A DNA stretch of 64,000 nt. It comes from Siphlonurus alternatus. Lineage: Eukaryota; Arthropoda; Insecta; Ephemeroptera; Siphlonuridae. The DNA is taken from contig OX463781.1 of the NCBI GenBank assembly GCA_949825025.1, positions 43,517,469 through 43,581,468 of the forward strand, read 5' to 3'. How positions within the stretch are numbered: the first letter of the stretch is position 1; each line of letters begins with the position of its first letter. The notes beneath the pieces were generated by a model, which worked only from the letters and a program-made list of their open reading frames with translations, ran no database searches and had not been told where the DNA came from. The translations under genes were made by a program, and so were the position numbers. Shown piece by piece: positions 25,301 to 35,500 of the stretch.

Positions 25301-26702
25301 ATGTTGCCTGTGCAATTGCCCTGCGGCTGTCTATATTTATTTAATTTTTATAAATTCAGGGGATGGTCCGACAACGGAAATTTACTCATTTCTCACATTA
25401 ACATATCTTACATAAACATTTTATGCATTCATGATTGCATTGTCCTATGTCCCTTTAAGTGTAATAAGAAAGTGGAGGGACATCGTACTTGGTCTGGGGG
25501 AATCTCTTGCCTCGGTACACGGAACATTGGCCGGGTGCCAGCGAGTGCTCCAGCATGGGTACCGTCCTCAGACACCTCTTCTCTTCGGCAGGGTGCTGCA
25601 ATACCACCACTTGGCACCTCGTGCGCACCCGAGTGGCTGGCAGGAACTGGCACCAGCACACTACGCTGGGACGTCTGCAAACAGTTAAAGACAATTTTTA
25701 GCAATGTACATTTAAATTACATACACTTTAATATAATGTCCGACTTCCAGCATTTAGTAAAGACGTAAGGAGTACTAATCAAATGACTTATGTACTTTTA
25801 TGAATGATCCATTGCAGTTGACAATACATCAGTGATACCACTTACAGTATACAATCATATATCATAAACAGTATGAATGGTTAAAAATTTTTGTCTCTCA
25901 TTAAATTTAACATGGATTCTCATAGGCGGACACTGTAAATGTAGCTGCTGTATTAGAATTTCTGTATTATTATTTCGTTTTAGAACATTCTCAATTTTTA
26001 AATTTTATTTCAATAAGCGACTTTCCCTTACACTGATCCTCGCCATCTGTGAGTGGCGCTGCAACTTTTTGCAACTTGCATTTCAAAATCGACCAATCAC
26101 TTGACAGCATGACGTCATGCTGTTCATGATCCATCAATGGCTGCTCTGTGGTCAACCAATCGCAGAATCGCTTGGCAGCATGGCGTCACACACGAGCCGC
26201 GGTGGCCCGAGGTAGTTGTCTTTATCTCGCTAGTATTTGGAATTGAGCAGTGCTAGGGTGAAAACAATTGTACTGAAGCAAACTAGAATAGTTAAACCAC
26301 GTTTTGGCAGTGAAAAATGTTAACTTTTTATTTTCTTTCGTACCTAACTCGCGGTTCACAAAATTTCCCCTCCATCTTCGCAATGTATTATTTCGTTTCT
26401 ACATGCTTTGACCGTACACGAAGTTGCAGCGCCACTCGCACAGATGGCGAGTAGCAGTGTAAGGACAAGTCACCTATTGTTTTTTTTTTACTTCTGACTC
26501 TGTGGTTACTCCATCATTAAGGAGGAATTATTAATTCATAAATGTTACAAAACTAAGGTAAAAAAGGTCAGAAGTGACAAAACAACAAATATCACATACA
26601 GTATCATACTCACAAACAACGGACACATTTGTCCCTCATGACTGGTGGGTCCGCAGGAATTCCCGATAGATCATCCCACACATTGTCTTCTAGATCCTCC
26701 AT
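22055..26702 (-). CDS. DTWD2: DTWD2-like tRNA-uridine aminocarboxypropyltransferase (four exons)
   Basis: Coding exons are complement(26614-26702, 25489-25674, 23572-23767, 22055-22354), giving 256 residues against, from memory, about 300 in human DTWD2. DTW-domain enzymes transfer the 3-amino-3-carboxypropyl group of S-adenosylmethionine to N3 of uridine in the tRNA D-loop, making acp3U. Residues 26-38 contain the zinc-type cluster C-x2-C-x6-C-x-C. QHPAEEKR follows at 56-63, RTVPML at about 66-71, the defining DGTW motif at 136-139, and SEYVIRTQP at 166-174. From memory the matches favour DTWD2 over DTWD1. Phases 2, 2 and 0 join exactly. The start ATG follows an in-frame TAA and a CAG acceptor, so an upstream untranslated exon is likely but was not found. 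The introns contain at least four transposons. The exon 2 donor (GTACGA) is weak. CSK lies far upstream in divergent orientation. Confidence 0.93.
22523..22748. repeat. Perfect foldback, two 110-bp arms and a 6-bp loop
   Basis: The left arm (22523-22632) and right arm (22639-22748) are exact reverse complements as far as I can read, around the loop AAAAAT. It lies in the last DTWD2 intron. It encodes nothing recognisable. A perfect 110-bp stem must be young or actively homogenised, and the intronic transcript would form a long double-stranded hairpin. Confidence 0.95.
22979..24201. repeat. Direct repeat flanking DTWD2 exon 3
   Basis: 22979-23121 and 24067-24201 share ATC(A)ATCTGCCACAACG, GTGATGGGTTCAGCGAGAAG, CACACCGAAATGTGTCTCCA and GTCATCATTACCCA. 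The copies are about 90% alike, in the same orientation, about 1.09 kb apart. No protein was recognised in them. Confidence 0.88.
23572..23767 (-). CDS. DTWD2: DTWD2 coding exon 3 with the DGTW motif
   Basis: Follows CTTTCCCGCAG and encodes [28 protein letters not shown] and ends LRQ in phase 0 at CAG|GTGAGT. The DGTW motif is the family signature. Flanked on both sides by a 135-143-bp direct repeat (22979-23121 and 24067-24201). Confidence 0.95.
24279..24769. mobile_element. Diverged MITE of the GGAGTATCG family
   Basis: The right end TGTGGTCGATACTCC and the arm TCAGAGTAGCATAACTCTGT with CCATTTCTGCATTAAAA match the family. The left end is degraded (AGAGTAACGACCTTAATTTT). The extra length is about 150 bp within the left arm (about 24305-24475), which carries TGACGTCA at 24467. 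In DTWD2 intron 2. Confidence 0.75.
25082..25458. mobile_element. TTAA-bounded MITE, TTAAAGGGACA family, copy 1
   Basis: Ends are TTAAAGGGACAGGGGAC and GTCCTATGTCCCTTTAA. TTAA at each end would fit a piggyBac-like target, although the ends are themselves palindromic. Contains the 20-bp palindrome GATTGCTGACGTCAGCAATC. Another copy begins at 63787. It ends 30 bp inside intron 2 from the exon 2 donor. The several overlapping ORFs around 25.3-25.7 kb come from this element and shadow frames of exon 2. Confidence 0.85.
25489..25674 (-). CDS. DTWD2: DTWD2 coding exon 2
   Basis: Begins after CTGTTTGCAG with A, completing Leu30, then [13 protein letters not shown] (second Cys pair) and QHPAEE. Ends in phase 2 before GTACGATG, a weak donor chosen because its phase joins exon 3 exactly. 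A MITE ends only 30 bp beyond this donor. Confidence 0.88.
26011..26479. mobile_element. Foldback MITE in DTWD2 intron 1
   Basis: CAATAAGCGACTTTCCCTTA at the left matches the complement of the right end (CAATAGGTGACTTGTCCTTA), followed by CACTG, CTCGCCATCTGTG and AGTGGCGCTGCAACTT. Contains the palindrome ACAGCATGACGTCATGCTGT near 26104-26123. Confidence 0.88.
26614..26702 (-). CDS. DTWD2: DTWD2 coding exon 1
   Basis: Encodes the acidic N-terminus [14 protein letters not shown] through KCVRC, the first Cys pair. Ends in phase 2 (TT) at the donor GTGAGTATG. The ATG is immediately preceded by a TGTAACAG acceptor-like sequence. Confidence 0.88.
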
Positions 26703-27145
26703 CTGTTACACATCAAAAGTATGATATATATGCATACACGTACACATTAGCAACATGTCTATAATTTTATAAGGATGAGATTATTTTAAGGACTTATAGC
26801 AACATGTAATATTTTATGCATAGTCAAAAATTGCTACAGAACATGCTTTAGAAAATGTTGGTGACACCGCAACACGTCTTAGAACCTCGCGATTTGCTGC
26901 GTCATGTTCTGAGGCGTTCTACGGCGCTCCATACAACAATCTTTACTTAAAAAGGTTGCATTTGCATCTGCTTTATGGCCTTTATGTATGCATAATATGA
27001 TATGATAGTGCCCGGTGTGCATATCAACTATGCACATATGGCCCCTATGCATACCAGAACCATGACTTAATCTCCCTCTGTCTCCTCTGTCCTTGGGAAA
27101 CTGGCATAGTTAAGATATGTATATTATAATTTATTATACCCACAC
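26703..27145. other. Region just upstream of the DTWD2 start codon
   Basis: The promoter and 5' UTR of DTWD2 would be here or further right. I see no TATA box or initiator that stands out. A segment at 26885-26935 (CCTCGCGATTTGCTGCG, TTCTACGGCGCTCC) resembles the interior of the MITE at 27916-28186. Confidence 0.4.
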
Positions 27146-27860
27146 TTAAAGGCCTTATGAATCTTTGCACAGTATGAAGTACACGGTTAGCTTTGCTTTA
27201 GTATGATTCGGCTGCAAATTTTTTTTTGTTTCAGCAACACAAATATCAGAGATAATAGCCGATGAAAAGGAACCTGTGACGTCACTCACGCTCATTCAGC
27301 GGCGACAATATAGGGAAATCCCTGCAAAAGATAGGTTCACTCCCGCTGCAACCACGACCACAATTTGACTTCTGTAATTTTGAAAATTTACCAGGACAGT
27401 CTTGATAGTATTTTTCAAATAGCCTGAAAGATTTTTTTTTATGACATTCATACAAACCGAGGTATTGCGGTAGAAAGAGGAGCGAAAATGTTGTATAGGA
27501 AAACAATGTTAAATTTTTGGCTTATCTTGCTACCACAATAACTCAGTCCGTACAAACGCCACCAAAAAAATTCTTTCCGTCTATTTCACAAATACTATTA
27601 AGACTGCCCTGGTAAAGTTTCAAAGTTCCAGAAGTAAAATTGTGGCCGTGGTTGCAGCGGGAGTGAACCTATCTTTTGCAGGGATTTCCCTATATTGTCC
27701 CCGCTGAATGAGCGTGAGTGACGTCACAGGTGCTTCTTCATCAGCTATTGTTTCTGATATTTGTGCTACTGAAAAAAAAAAAAAAAATATGCAGCCAAAT
27801 CACACTGAAGCAAAGCTAACCGTGTACTTAATACTGTGAAAAGGATCATAAGACCTTTAA
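27146..27860. mobile_element. 715-bp foldback with arms of about 250-300 bp
   Basis: TTAAAGGCCTTATGAATC at the left pairs with GGATCATAAGACCTTTAA at the right. The arms run inward through GGTTAGCTTTGCTT, CTGTGACGTCACTCACGCTC, CCTGCAAAAGATAGGTTCAC and TGGTCCTGG-like sequence. TGACGTCA occurs in both arms (27277 and 27719). No transposase. Confidence 0.9.
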
Positions 27861-27915
27861 TGACAAGCTTCAACTTTCAAATGCCGCAGCGCCGCATTCT
27901 GACATCGCTCCGTAA

Positions 27916-28186
27916 AGGTGCTTTCACGTATTCGAAAATCGCTACGGAAACGCTCCGTAGCTACTCCGTAGCAAATGTGTTGATTTTGCTGCGGCGCTCC
28001 GTAGCACCTCGCGATCTTCTGCGGCACGTTCTACGGAACTCCGTAGCAAAATCAAGATGAGTTTGATTTTGCTGCGGCATTCACATGATTTTCCGCCGCA
28101 GCTGCCGCAGAGGAACCAGAATATGTGAAAGGCTTACGGCATTGCTACGGAACTCCGTAGCGATTTTCGAATATGTGAAAGCACCT
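27916..28186. mobile_element. PIF/Harbinger-like MITE, 271 bp
   Basis: Terminal inverted repeats AGGTGCTTTCACGTATTCGA and TCGAATATGTGAAAGCACCT, flanked by TAA on both sides (27913-27915 and 28187-28189). A 3-bp TAA/TTA duplication is the PIF/Harbinger signature. Unlike its surroundings it is GC-rich, with repeated CTACGGA/TCCGTAG words. No coding capacity; the small ORF over it is not a gene. Confidence 0.87.
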
Positions 28187-28189
28187 TAA

Positions 28190-28973
28190 GGTATGTTAGG
28201 AGAAAAATCTTATTTATTTTTTCATTCAAATTCTATGCTGCACAAAACCTCGAATATTTTTTATGTCGTGTAAAGTGATCTTTCCCGTGACTCATATAAA
28301 TTATTAATCTTGCCCTTCATAAGAACCGTCGAAAAAAATTAAAAACCAGGTATGCATAGAAGCTTGATAGAACATGTCATCGCGCGCAGTTCGCGCGCTG
28401 GATTTTCATTGGCTGAGAGAATTGTGTCATCAATGTTGAAGCTTCTCATTATTCATTTCACAGTTCACAGTTCTGAGTTCTCTGTTCACAGAGAGGTCAG
28501 AGACCATGCACTCAGACCAGAGACCAGAGAACACATGGCATCGAATGAGTTTTCGGTTCTAATTTTTGCAGAATTAAAAGCTACTAAGAACAAAATAATT
28601 ACCTTGATTAGTATTTGTATAATGTGTAGAATTCAAATTTGAAACTTTTACATCAATAATGGAGCTTAAAAAATGAATATTTAAGCTTTAAATCTTACTG
28701 GATGACTTTACACACAGACTTCGATGCCATCTTGGAAAACTTCTCAAAAAAATCACGAATTCACGATATCAAAAAATGGCGCCACTATCGAGAATCCAAT
28801 AAAAATATTGGAAACTTTAATTGACTTATTTAAATGTTAAGTAATAAAAAATTAAAATACTTTGATTTTTTAAAATTGAATTGATGGACTCAAAACTCGA
28901 AAGCAATGAATTTGTAATATTTTTTTGATTGAATTCTTTGCCTGACAACGTAGTCCATTTGCGCATCGCTATC
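28190..28973. other. Intergenic DNA, nothing recognised
   Basis: 28370-28560 is somewhat GC-richer with loose repeats of CAGTTC/CAGAGA words. No gene supported. Confidence 0.4.
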
Positions 28974-29540
28974 GCATTTTCCATGATGGGGAGAGATCAA
29001 GATGGCGCGCCATAGTGAGCAACGCCGACGTGACTCTCCGCTCAAATTGTCTGTCCTATCCTGGTAACTATCCCTATCCTATTCTATATATTAATCGTCT
29101 TGATTTCTATACCCCTATCCCCAGTCAATTTGATTCATAATTATTATTCTCGCCTCACCGCACCCTCACAATCACTACTTTTCCCTGCTCACGGTCGCCA
29201 CAGGACGACACGTGATTGCTTCAAACCTCCTGTTACATCTTTTTTCATGTTGGCGCCTGCATCATCAACCTACATTCTTGCACCCCACGCCACATAGTCA
29301 TACTTGACCCTAAATCACCACCACATACCTTGCATGCTGGCATTCCCATCATCACCTTCCCATTTTGCATACCACATCCCATAATCAAAAATTTCTACCC
29401 ATTGTTCATCCATAATCCTTTACAAGCCCCTCCTAACTTTAATTAGTTAATTACAAGAACAATAAAACTAGTATTGGGTGCATGCCTGTTCGGGCTATTC
29501 TCATAAACGGATCAAGAAGAAGAAGCATTTTCCATGATGG
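28974..29540 (+). mobile_element. Short non-LTR retroelement with 16-bp target duplication
   Basis: GCATTTTCCATGATGG occurs at 28974-28989 and again at 29525-29540, bracketing a 535-bp insert. The insert begins GGAGAGATCAAGATGGCGCG and ends in a simple (AAG)n-like tail, CAAGAAGAAGAA. A long perfect duplication with a simple 3' tail is the mark of target-primed reverse transcription, so this is a SINE or a short deletion derivative of a LINE. The body is C-rich and no reverse transcriptase is visible. A CAAGATGGCG word near the 5' end resembles a YY1 site. Confidence 0.87.
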
Positions 29541-32500
29541 CCGCCAGTTGCTGATGTGACGTTGTGCTGTTTGTTTGTGTTCGTTAAGGATTGTTATCAT
29601 AAAACCGCAATTTGGCTGATAACTTTTATGACAACAGTATTGTAAGAAATAATTTCCATTATAAATAAATAATTGCGCACCCTAAAGTTGGTAAGTGTTT
29701 AAAATTTCTGCTAAAATATTATGCACAATAATAGTAGAGTCCGTTGTCCCAACTTGTCCCACATTTTTGATATGTTATTAATTAAACTAGAAACTTGCGT
29801 TTTTTTTATTCTTACTTTGATTGATAATTTACTATCATGCATGAATTCTAATATTAATTTTGTTAATAATTAAGCTTCGTTAATATTTTCACACATGTTT
29901 GCGAAGGTCAAAGTGACCTAACCCCCTTTTTCTGCTTCTCATCAAAATCTAGGTTATGCATATTTCTTGCCTCTCCAAGTTTAGAAATTATTTTTTACTC
30001 GTCGTTTCTCAAGATTTATTTAAATAACCAACAGCATCGTCAAACAGGATTCACAGGATGAATGCACATTTTTAAAGAAGAAAGTACAAATTTTATTTTT
30101 AGACTGTTCGAGTTGTATGCATAAACTTTAGTTATGCATACTGTATATGTATGATAGCCTTTTGGGAAACGACCATGAACTCGAGGTTATAATTAATAAT
30201 TATGCATAGTGTAATATCCTAATATTTGATAACCTGTTAATTATAATTTCATAATAATGCAGAAATGCTACTAACTGCTCTATACTGCAGTGAAAAAATA
30301 AAAAAAAAGTTAAATATTATGATACCTTTTGCCCTGTGATACACATAAGAGGAATATTTTCTTTTGATTTTACGTGTACTGTGTAATGCATAGCATCTTG
30401 TAAGGCTGATAGTTTTACTGTGTCTTACGTTCGTCCGTTCTCTTCTTTTTTTAAACTTCATTTACCGCGACCACCGCGTTATTAAACGCATAAATATTAC
30501 CATAGTGATTCCAATGATTCATATTGATATTACTGTATTCATTCAGTTTGCATATCTTAATTTCTAATACAGTAACAATAAACAAGGACTACATCATGTA
30601 TAATTATAATATACTTGCACTTTTTAGTATGCGTAACATATTATACTGTACATATGATATATGCATACATTTTTATTTTACATTCAATTGGGAATTTGTA
30701 CCGGTGGTACTATGTTGTATTGTACGTACGGTAACAGTTATAATTTATAATTTACTTTGTTCTGATATTGAATGAGTGATGTTGATTGACGGGTATAGTG
30801 GGCGGGGTGACTGCTGTAGTATCTCGACTGGCCTGCGGGCAAGCAGGCGCGTACGTTCCGTACACCGTGCAAACTCGCGAGCTGTTACAAATAGTGCCCG
30901 GTGCTTTTGCATATGAGTAATTTTAATATCATCCACCCGGGTGTGTTACCATAGCAACGAGTCGGTCACCAATCGCTGGCTTAACGCTTTTCCTGCACTA
31001 CAATAGAGGTAGAAAATGAAATCTGAATAAATAATTTTCCTAATAAATTTGTCGTGAAACCTGCATTAAAAACTGCATGTATATAACTTTAGTGCAGCAC
31101 AGTACTTTGCAATGAGCAAACAATATATATATAATTTTTTTTTTTTTCACTTTAGTTGCGTGAATAATTTCTGTTTTATTACGTAGGTATATAATAAAAG
31201 CTCCCCTTATGTAATCTTTTGAATTGTGTTAATTGATGCATGCAAAATTTTAGTAATAAAACGCGTGGAGTGTTCTTATTTATAGCATTGCGGTAAAGTG
31301 ATTTTTTTACAAATTTTGTAATTTCTTAATTACATCAAGCAAAATGTAATTGTCCACGGTTAGTAAATGAACATAATATTTACAGCTCTAGAACAAACAC
31401 CTACTAAATGTAAGACAAAAAGAGGTAAATTAAAAAAAAGTTAATTTATCGTCGTTCATCATTATTTACGTGCCAGTAACTGTAAACATTGAAAGTTAAA
31501 TACTGTAATGTAAGAATTTATTTAGAGATTTATAATATTCCCCCTCGTGCAGCTAATTATAGAATTATACACTTGCAGTGTTTTTAGTTAATATAGAATG
31601 GAAAGGAATAAGGAGGGGAACTTTTTTTTTTTCATAATCTGAAGTGAACTCTCACATAAAGGGAGTATAATATGCTGGAGGCATTTTTATACCCCCATGA
31701 GAGGGTGTATGTTCTATTTATAGCAAAATATAAGCCTTTTTTATTTCCCCTTCATCTAAATATCAAACTCTATTCTGAAGTTATTTGTTTGATCAACATT
31801 ATCTCGGCACGTTGTTAAATGCATTTTCATATAAACCAAGGTCGACCTCTTCCTGTGCAAGTAGACAAGTTTTAAGTACACACTGTAAATAAATTTAAAA
31901 CAAATTCATAAAGATATCATGAAAAAAATAAATAAAATAAATAATCTTGTATGTACTGTACTTAATCATATTAATTGTGTTTCTCGTTTTAGCAGTTATT
32001 CTGAATTTTTTAAGATAATTGGACGTCTCTCTGTCCAATTAGTAAGGTTTTAAGATAAAATATTGAACCATAAGTACAAATAAGTTTGTTTGCGGACGGT
32101 ATCTCGGCATGGGGCTGACAGACGGTAGCCAGCTCTGGAGAAATTTATATTCAGCTTCGTCACTTTTTGCTGCCTTTTTTTTAGCGATGTCTCAAAAGTT
32201 TATTTATTTGCAAAAGCTCTTTGCAAGAGAGCTAACAGTGAGCACATTGTGTAGTGATGAATATAACATCATCATATCTGCTCTCTTGATTCTGTTTTTT
32301 TATATTATTCTGTACGTATATATGATATACTGTATTTCTCTATTAAAAACGATTAAAACGTTACGTACGTACACTGTATATATAATTCAAAATTCAACAT
32401 TACCACGTGCATGTTGAAAAGGGTATTCTTTTGTAAATTGCTTACGGTTAGTGCATATTAATTCTAATTTTATTGTGCGGATGAGGAGCAAGTCTAACTA

Positions 32501-35500
32501 TAGGTGTAAACGAGGATTGCCACCACTACGCAATTAAGTTATGTATACACGTACGTAATTATATGTGACATAATCGGCGTGATTGTAAGACAAAACTGCA
32601 GTAATCCTGTAATTGCACTGCTGCTGTTGATGTACAGTAATTATAATATGTATATTATTTACCTTACTGTACCGCCACTTTCTGATAATCATCGTGCGGT
32701 ACGTTCTCAATTGATTGTATAAATGTTAAGATGTGTAAAATATACAATTATTAAGTGCAATCAGCTGACAGAATCATCATATATTATATAGCCTTTCTAC
32801 TTATGAATCCAAGCACACCGTGGATACCCGTAATTTTCCTCCCTGTGATATTTACGTGATGATTTTTTGTTGTTTCAGAGGCCGATTCTCCATGAAAGTC
32901 GTGACTTATTCTCACTGCAAAAGTCTCTTGATACTTCCGTACTGATTTGACTTCCTTACTACACCAACGGTATGTACTTTTTTAATTTTGAACCTACCGG
33001 TGTACACTCGTCGCTTTGGAAAATTTCCCCATTGTTTATCTTTTTTACGGGGCATGGTAATTTACAAGGCCGGAAAGGGAAATTTTCCGAGGTGATGACT
33101 GTACATTATAACCAAGCTATATGCATATTCCCATGACACGTAGATACGTTCTATTCAAATATTAAAAGGTTGCTCGTTAGAGAAAACGTGATGTAAACTT
33201 TCTCCGTCGTAAAATTTTATTGACTATGTACATATAAACTACTTGTAAATTTATATGAAAACAAACATCATGTCTATCGCTTAATTTTATAATAACAGGA
33301 TGTTTTTTTATGGCTTTCGGTGTAAATTGGTAAGACTATCATCTATGTACACGATTATTGATAGTTTTTATCTTTTCACCAGCATTCTAAATTTCTCTTG
33401 GTTTAGCTGGATCCTAGCATTACTACTTATATAGTCTGGAAAAAAACTACCAGTCGTTAAAATTTTGATTCTAGGCGACTTATAAATCTGATTTCTTGGT
33501 AACTTCAATTTCAAGAAACTATATAGGGTGTAGAGTAGTTGAATAATTATACTGTATGATGTGTACTGTACAATATATTGCAGTTTTAAAAAAAAATCAA
33601 CATTTCATCACACTAGCAAGTTAATTGAGCTTTATTAATATTTTACGAAATAAATTTAATATAATTAATGCAACGTTATACGTGATTAGTATGATAGAAT
33701 ATAATTATATAAATAGTTAAAAAGTCATCTGATAGAGATGGCATCTTGTCTATGGACGAAAAATAGTATTTGAGAATAGTATATAATTATACACTATAGA
33801 ATGCTTTACATTTGAAAATTTTCCAAATAGGAAAACACGTGAAATTTTATAATGTTGAAAGTTACGTGCTAGCTGTCACAAAATTATAGTCCCATCTTTT
33901 TGTTGTTTGCTTCATGTGAAATAACATTTTCCCCTATATGATGAGAGACCTTTTATCTTTTAGTCCATTGTTATATTTATATTATTTATGATGCGCTCTG
34001 TTGCTTCTTTTGTTCGTTTTATGTATTTGATACATAATAATCATTGATTTTATATCACCTACAATTATAAATTAAATCAAAGAGGTCGTCGTAATATTTG
34101 TACTGCATCAGTGTAAAAACAGTTATTACCACGCCCCCTTTGTCTGCCTGAGGGGGACTTAAACGTGTACCGTGTCCAAACATAAGGTTCATTTTCCTAT
34201 GTTTATACACCTATGTAGGTTTAATAAAATGTGTGTGGCCCACTTGCAAGACGATCTCTGTCGACGAACGTTCTGGCGAGAAATATAAAGGCTAGGGGGT
34301 CACGTCTAAAAAGAGGCGTGGCTTCAGGTCATAGGGCACACGACGTTATGTCTTTCTTTTCTCTCTTCAAGATAGCACGTGGCCTATTGTGTCAGTTTCT
34401 AAAGGTACAAAAAAAAAAAAAAATGTCAGGTATTTTCTTTAGACTGCAGCAACAAGTGAGTTTTCTTTTGTATCGAGATTTAATTTAAGACATAAAAGAC
34501 AACTTGAATACTGTACGTATAGTTTACTGTATGATGTATTATGGTATCTTATATTACTATAAACATGAGAAAATTGAATGAAAGGAAACTGTTGTGGTAC
34601 AGTATTAAAAAAAAGGGGTTAGGCTTGTTGAATATTTTTTTTTATAATTTATTTTTGCTGCAAAGAAATTGATGTCATTTGTCAAAATATATCATGCACG
34701 TAAATTTAATTTCAAATATATCGGATTATAAGTTTTATTACACAATATCATGAAGATATTTTATACAGTAGTCTATATAATTTGACATTATATTAAATAT
34801 TTGTGGTTAATAATTAACTTTCAGGACAAATATAAAATAAATAAATACACAGTACTACCATGCAATGCAGCAATTGTAACATGCAACCTCATAAAATGAA
34901 CATAAATTAATTATAAAAACGTGTGTCTTTTTTATGTTTAAACGTGTGTCTGTGTCGTTGTTAATAGTCGTTGTGTTCCAATCTGGTCAATATATATATA
35001 TATATATAACGCAGAAAAGGTCAAAAAAAAACAAAAAAATGTACGTAATTAATTAAAAGTATAAAAATAAAGTACTGTAGATTATAATGCGAGATATATA
35101 GAGGCATATTAAATGTCGAGTTGAGTATAAAAACATGACACTATATAAGAAAATGCAACGAGGCTTGAAGCAAGGACTTGTAAGGTTAAAACCTTGTCTA
35201 TTATTCTTGTGAGTTCAAGGTATCACTTATAAATATAACTACTGTAGTATACTTTTGCATTTTAAGTAGTGTACGTATTACTGTAAAGCTTCGTGTAACC
35301 CTTAGTAGGCTTATAGAATTATAGCTTGACTTTTTTTTTTTTTTTTGTTCTTAATTATTTAGCGTGTAAAGTTTAAAACCGTGAAAAAAAATTACTATAA
35401 CGCTCTCTTTTTTAATCATTCTATTTTTAGTGAAAGAGAAAACTAATACACTAATTTGTTTCCGTTATTCTATTGTTTCATGGTGCGTTACACATATCAC

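Noticed and set aside
32880..32969. Possible exon between TTGTTTCAG and CGGTATGT
   Set aside because: No conserved protein. It could be a 5' UTR exon of CSK but there is no evidence beyond the splice-like words.
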